A stretch of 40,290 nt of DNA from Bacteroidia bacterium (GTDB lineage: Bacteria; Bacteroidota; Bacteroidia; DATLTG01). The DNA is taken from NCBI GenBank assembly GCA_039924845.1, contig JBDTAC010000007.1, forward strand, positions 1-40,290. Reading direction: 5' to 3'. Below, in pieces: positions 39,663 through 40,290 of the stretch (position 1 is its first letter; every line of letters starts with the position of its first letter). Under the pieces are notes generated by a model. That model worked only from the letters and a program-made list of their open reading frames with translations, ran no database searches and was not told the origin of the DNA. The position numbers and the translations under genes are program-made.

Positions 39663-40290
39663 ATGAATCAAAAAGCTACTCTTTTATCTTCTGCCATTGT
39701 TTCCGCAGTATTAATTTCTACAATTGCCTTATCAGTGAAACATCAAAAAAATAATTTTCCGAAACAGCAAAATGTAAATGCAACAAACAATGCAGGTGTT
39801 TTTGAAGACGATGCCAATGAACGTATCGCATGGGAAACTCAGCGTTTACGCGATCCCGAAACAGGAAAAATCCCAAACGATATTCGCAGACAAGAATTAA
39901 TTTATGCTTCCACATTACCTGTTAATATTGCTTCTGAGAATGAACGTACACATAGTGCAAGCACTTGGGCAGCTCGTGGACCTTGGAATGTAGGCGGTAG
40001 AACGCGTGCTTATGCAGCAGACATCAGCAATGAAAATATATTACTTGCCGGTTCTTGTTCAGGCGGAATGTGGCGTTCCTCCGATGGCGGTGGTTCGTGG
40101 ACAATGACAACACCGCTTGCTATTCAGCAAAGTGTAAGTTGTTTAGCACAAGATGTTCGTGTTGGACATACCAACACTTGGTATTATGGTTCCGGAGAAG
40201 CTTATGGAGCATCTGCCAGCGCTGGCGGAAATGCGTATTATCTCGGTAACGGAATTTATAAATCAACAGACGATGGACAAACGTGGACTT
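39663..40290 (+). CDS. Secreted protein with sortilin/BNR-like repeats (partial)
   Basis: The gene runs off the right edge; 209 residues are visible. It starts MNQKATLLSSAIVSAVLIST, a membrane/signal segment, then an acidic linker with RIAWETQRLRDPETGKIPND. From about residue 108 come repeats of the VPS10/sortilin-BNR kind: WAARGPWNVGGRTRAYAADI, GSCSGGMWRSSDGGGSWTMT and GNGIYKSTDDGQTWT (the S/T-x-D-x-G-x-x-W Asp-box). Such proteins in this phylum usually end in a T9SS sorting domain, which would be outside the window. The AT palindrome type occurs in the sequence for HQKNNF (39748-39760). Confidence 0.85.
   Translation, partial: MNQKATLLSSAIVSAVLISTIALSVKHQKNNFPKQQNVNATNNAGVFEDDANERIAWETQRLRDPETGKIPNDIRRQELIYASTLPVNIASENERTHSASTWAARGPWNVGGRTRAYAADISNENILLAGSCSGGMWRSSDGGGSWTMTTPLAIQQSVSCLAQDVRVGHTNTWYYGSGEAYGASASAGGNAYYLGNGIYKSTDDGQTWT

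Noticed and set aside
1-40290. tRNA or rRNA genes
   Set aside because: No cloverleaf with the usual GGTTCRANYCC arm or rRNA signature sequence was recognised on either strand when reading; a dedicated covariance search was not possible.

Overview
The window is AT-rich chromosomal DNA from a member of the Bacteroidota. The support is in the sequence: promoters of the Bacteroidota type (TAnnTTTG at -7 with TTTG or TTG about 17-21 bp upstream), a type IX secretion C-terminal sorting domain, a bacillithiol gene (bshA), the cytochrome b558-type sdhC-sdhA-sdhB operon, and Rhs proteins carrying the GKEKDNE / NHLGNV core typical of this phylum. The species cannot be named from the sequence.

Layout of the housekeeping part (1-31.4 kb). 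The minus strand carries purK-purE (purE runs off the left edge), an outer-membrane-like protein, a phenylacetyl-CoA epoxidase operon paaA-B-C-D-G with a promoter overlapped by a perfect 10-bp inverted repeat, an alpha/beta hydrolase and an Xaa-Pro aminopeptidase. The plus strand then carries sdhC-sdhA-sdhB, interrupted between sdhA and sdhB by an MNT nucleotidyltransferase and a frameshifted HEPN partner. An ORF6N-domain gene follows, bracketed by 72-bp direct repeats. Next come a minus-strand dioxygenase-SDR-methyltransferase run, secreted proteins, an M28 peptidase, a metallo-beta-lactamase-fold hydrolase, ogt, an acyl-CoA dehydrogenase, the hup-TPR-microprotein-rng cluster, a lipoprotein, bshA and an ABC permease.

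The accessory part (31.5-39.3 kb) is the most unusual. It is a series of three units with the same order: an Rhs core/tip with a variable C-terminal domain, a small membrane or lipoprotein gene directly behind it (candidate immunity), and a short tail sequence (GGTAGT-TTC-GA-TGTC). In the first two units this is followed by the 3' end of a tyrosine recombinase gene, a two-gene cargo (ATPase plus STAS-like protein in unit 1; GNAT-like protein plus a 52-residue protein in unit 2) and a near-identical 141-143 bp leader. That leader holds a terminator, a promoter-like segment and the start codon plus first 16 codons of the next Rhs tip. Two of the three tips carry zinc-peptidase motifs (HEADH; HEFAHLLGLDD). 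The third tip is joined to the leader out of frame. This looks like a serially assembled toxin/immunity/cargo array.

Scattered through the window are about 35 copies of a short AT palindrome of the type GAAAAA-(T/A)2-4-TTTTTC, in terminators, at start and stop codons and inside genes. It is common in the housekeeping part and almost absent from the accessory array. Larger repeats include a 170-bp element in inverted orientation at 27.7 and 39.4 kb with a covarying hairpin, a 29-bp perfect inverted pair around a lipoprotein gene, and a 7 x 42-bp minisatellite at 31.6 kb. No tRNA, rRNA, CRISPR array or intact insertion sequence was seen.
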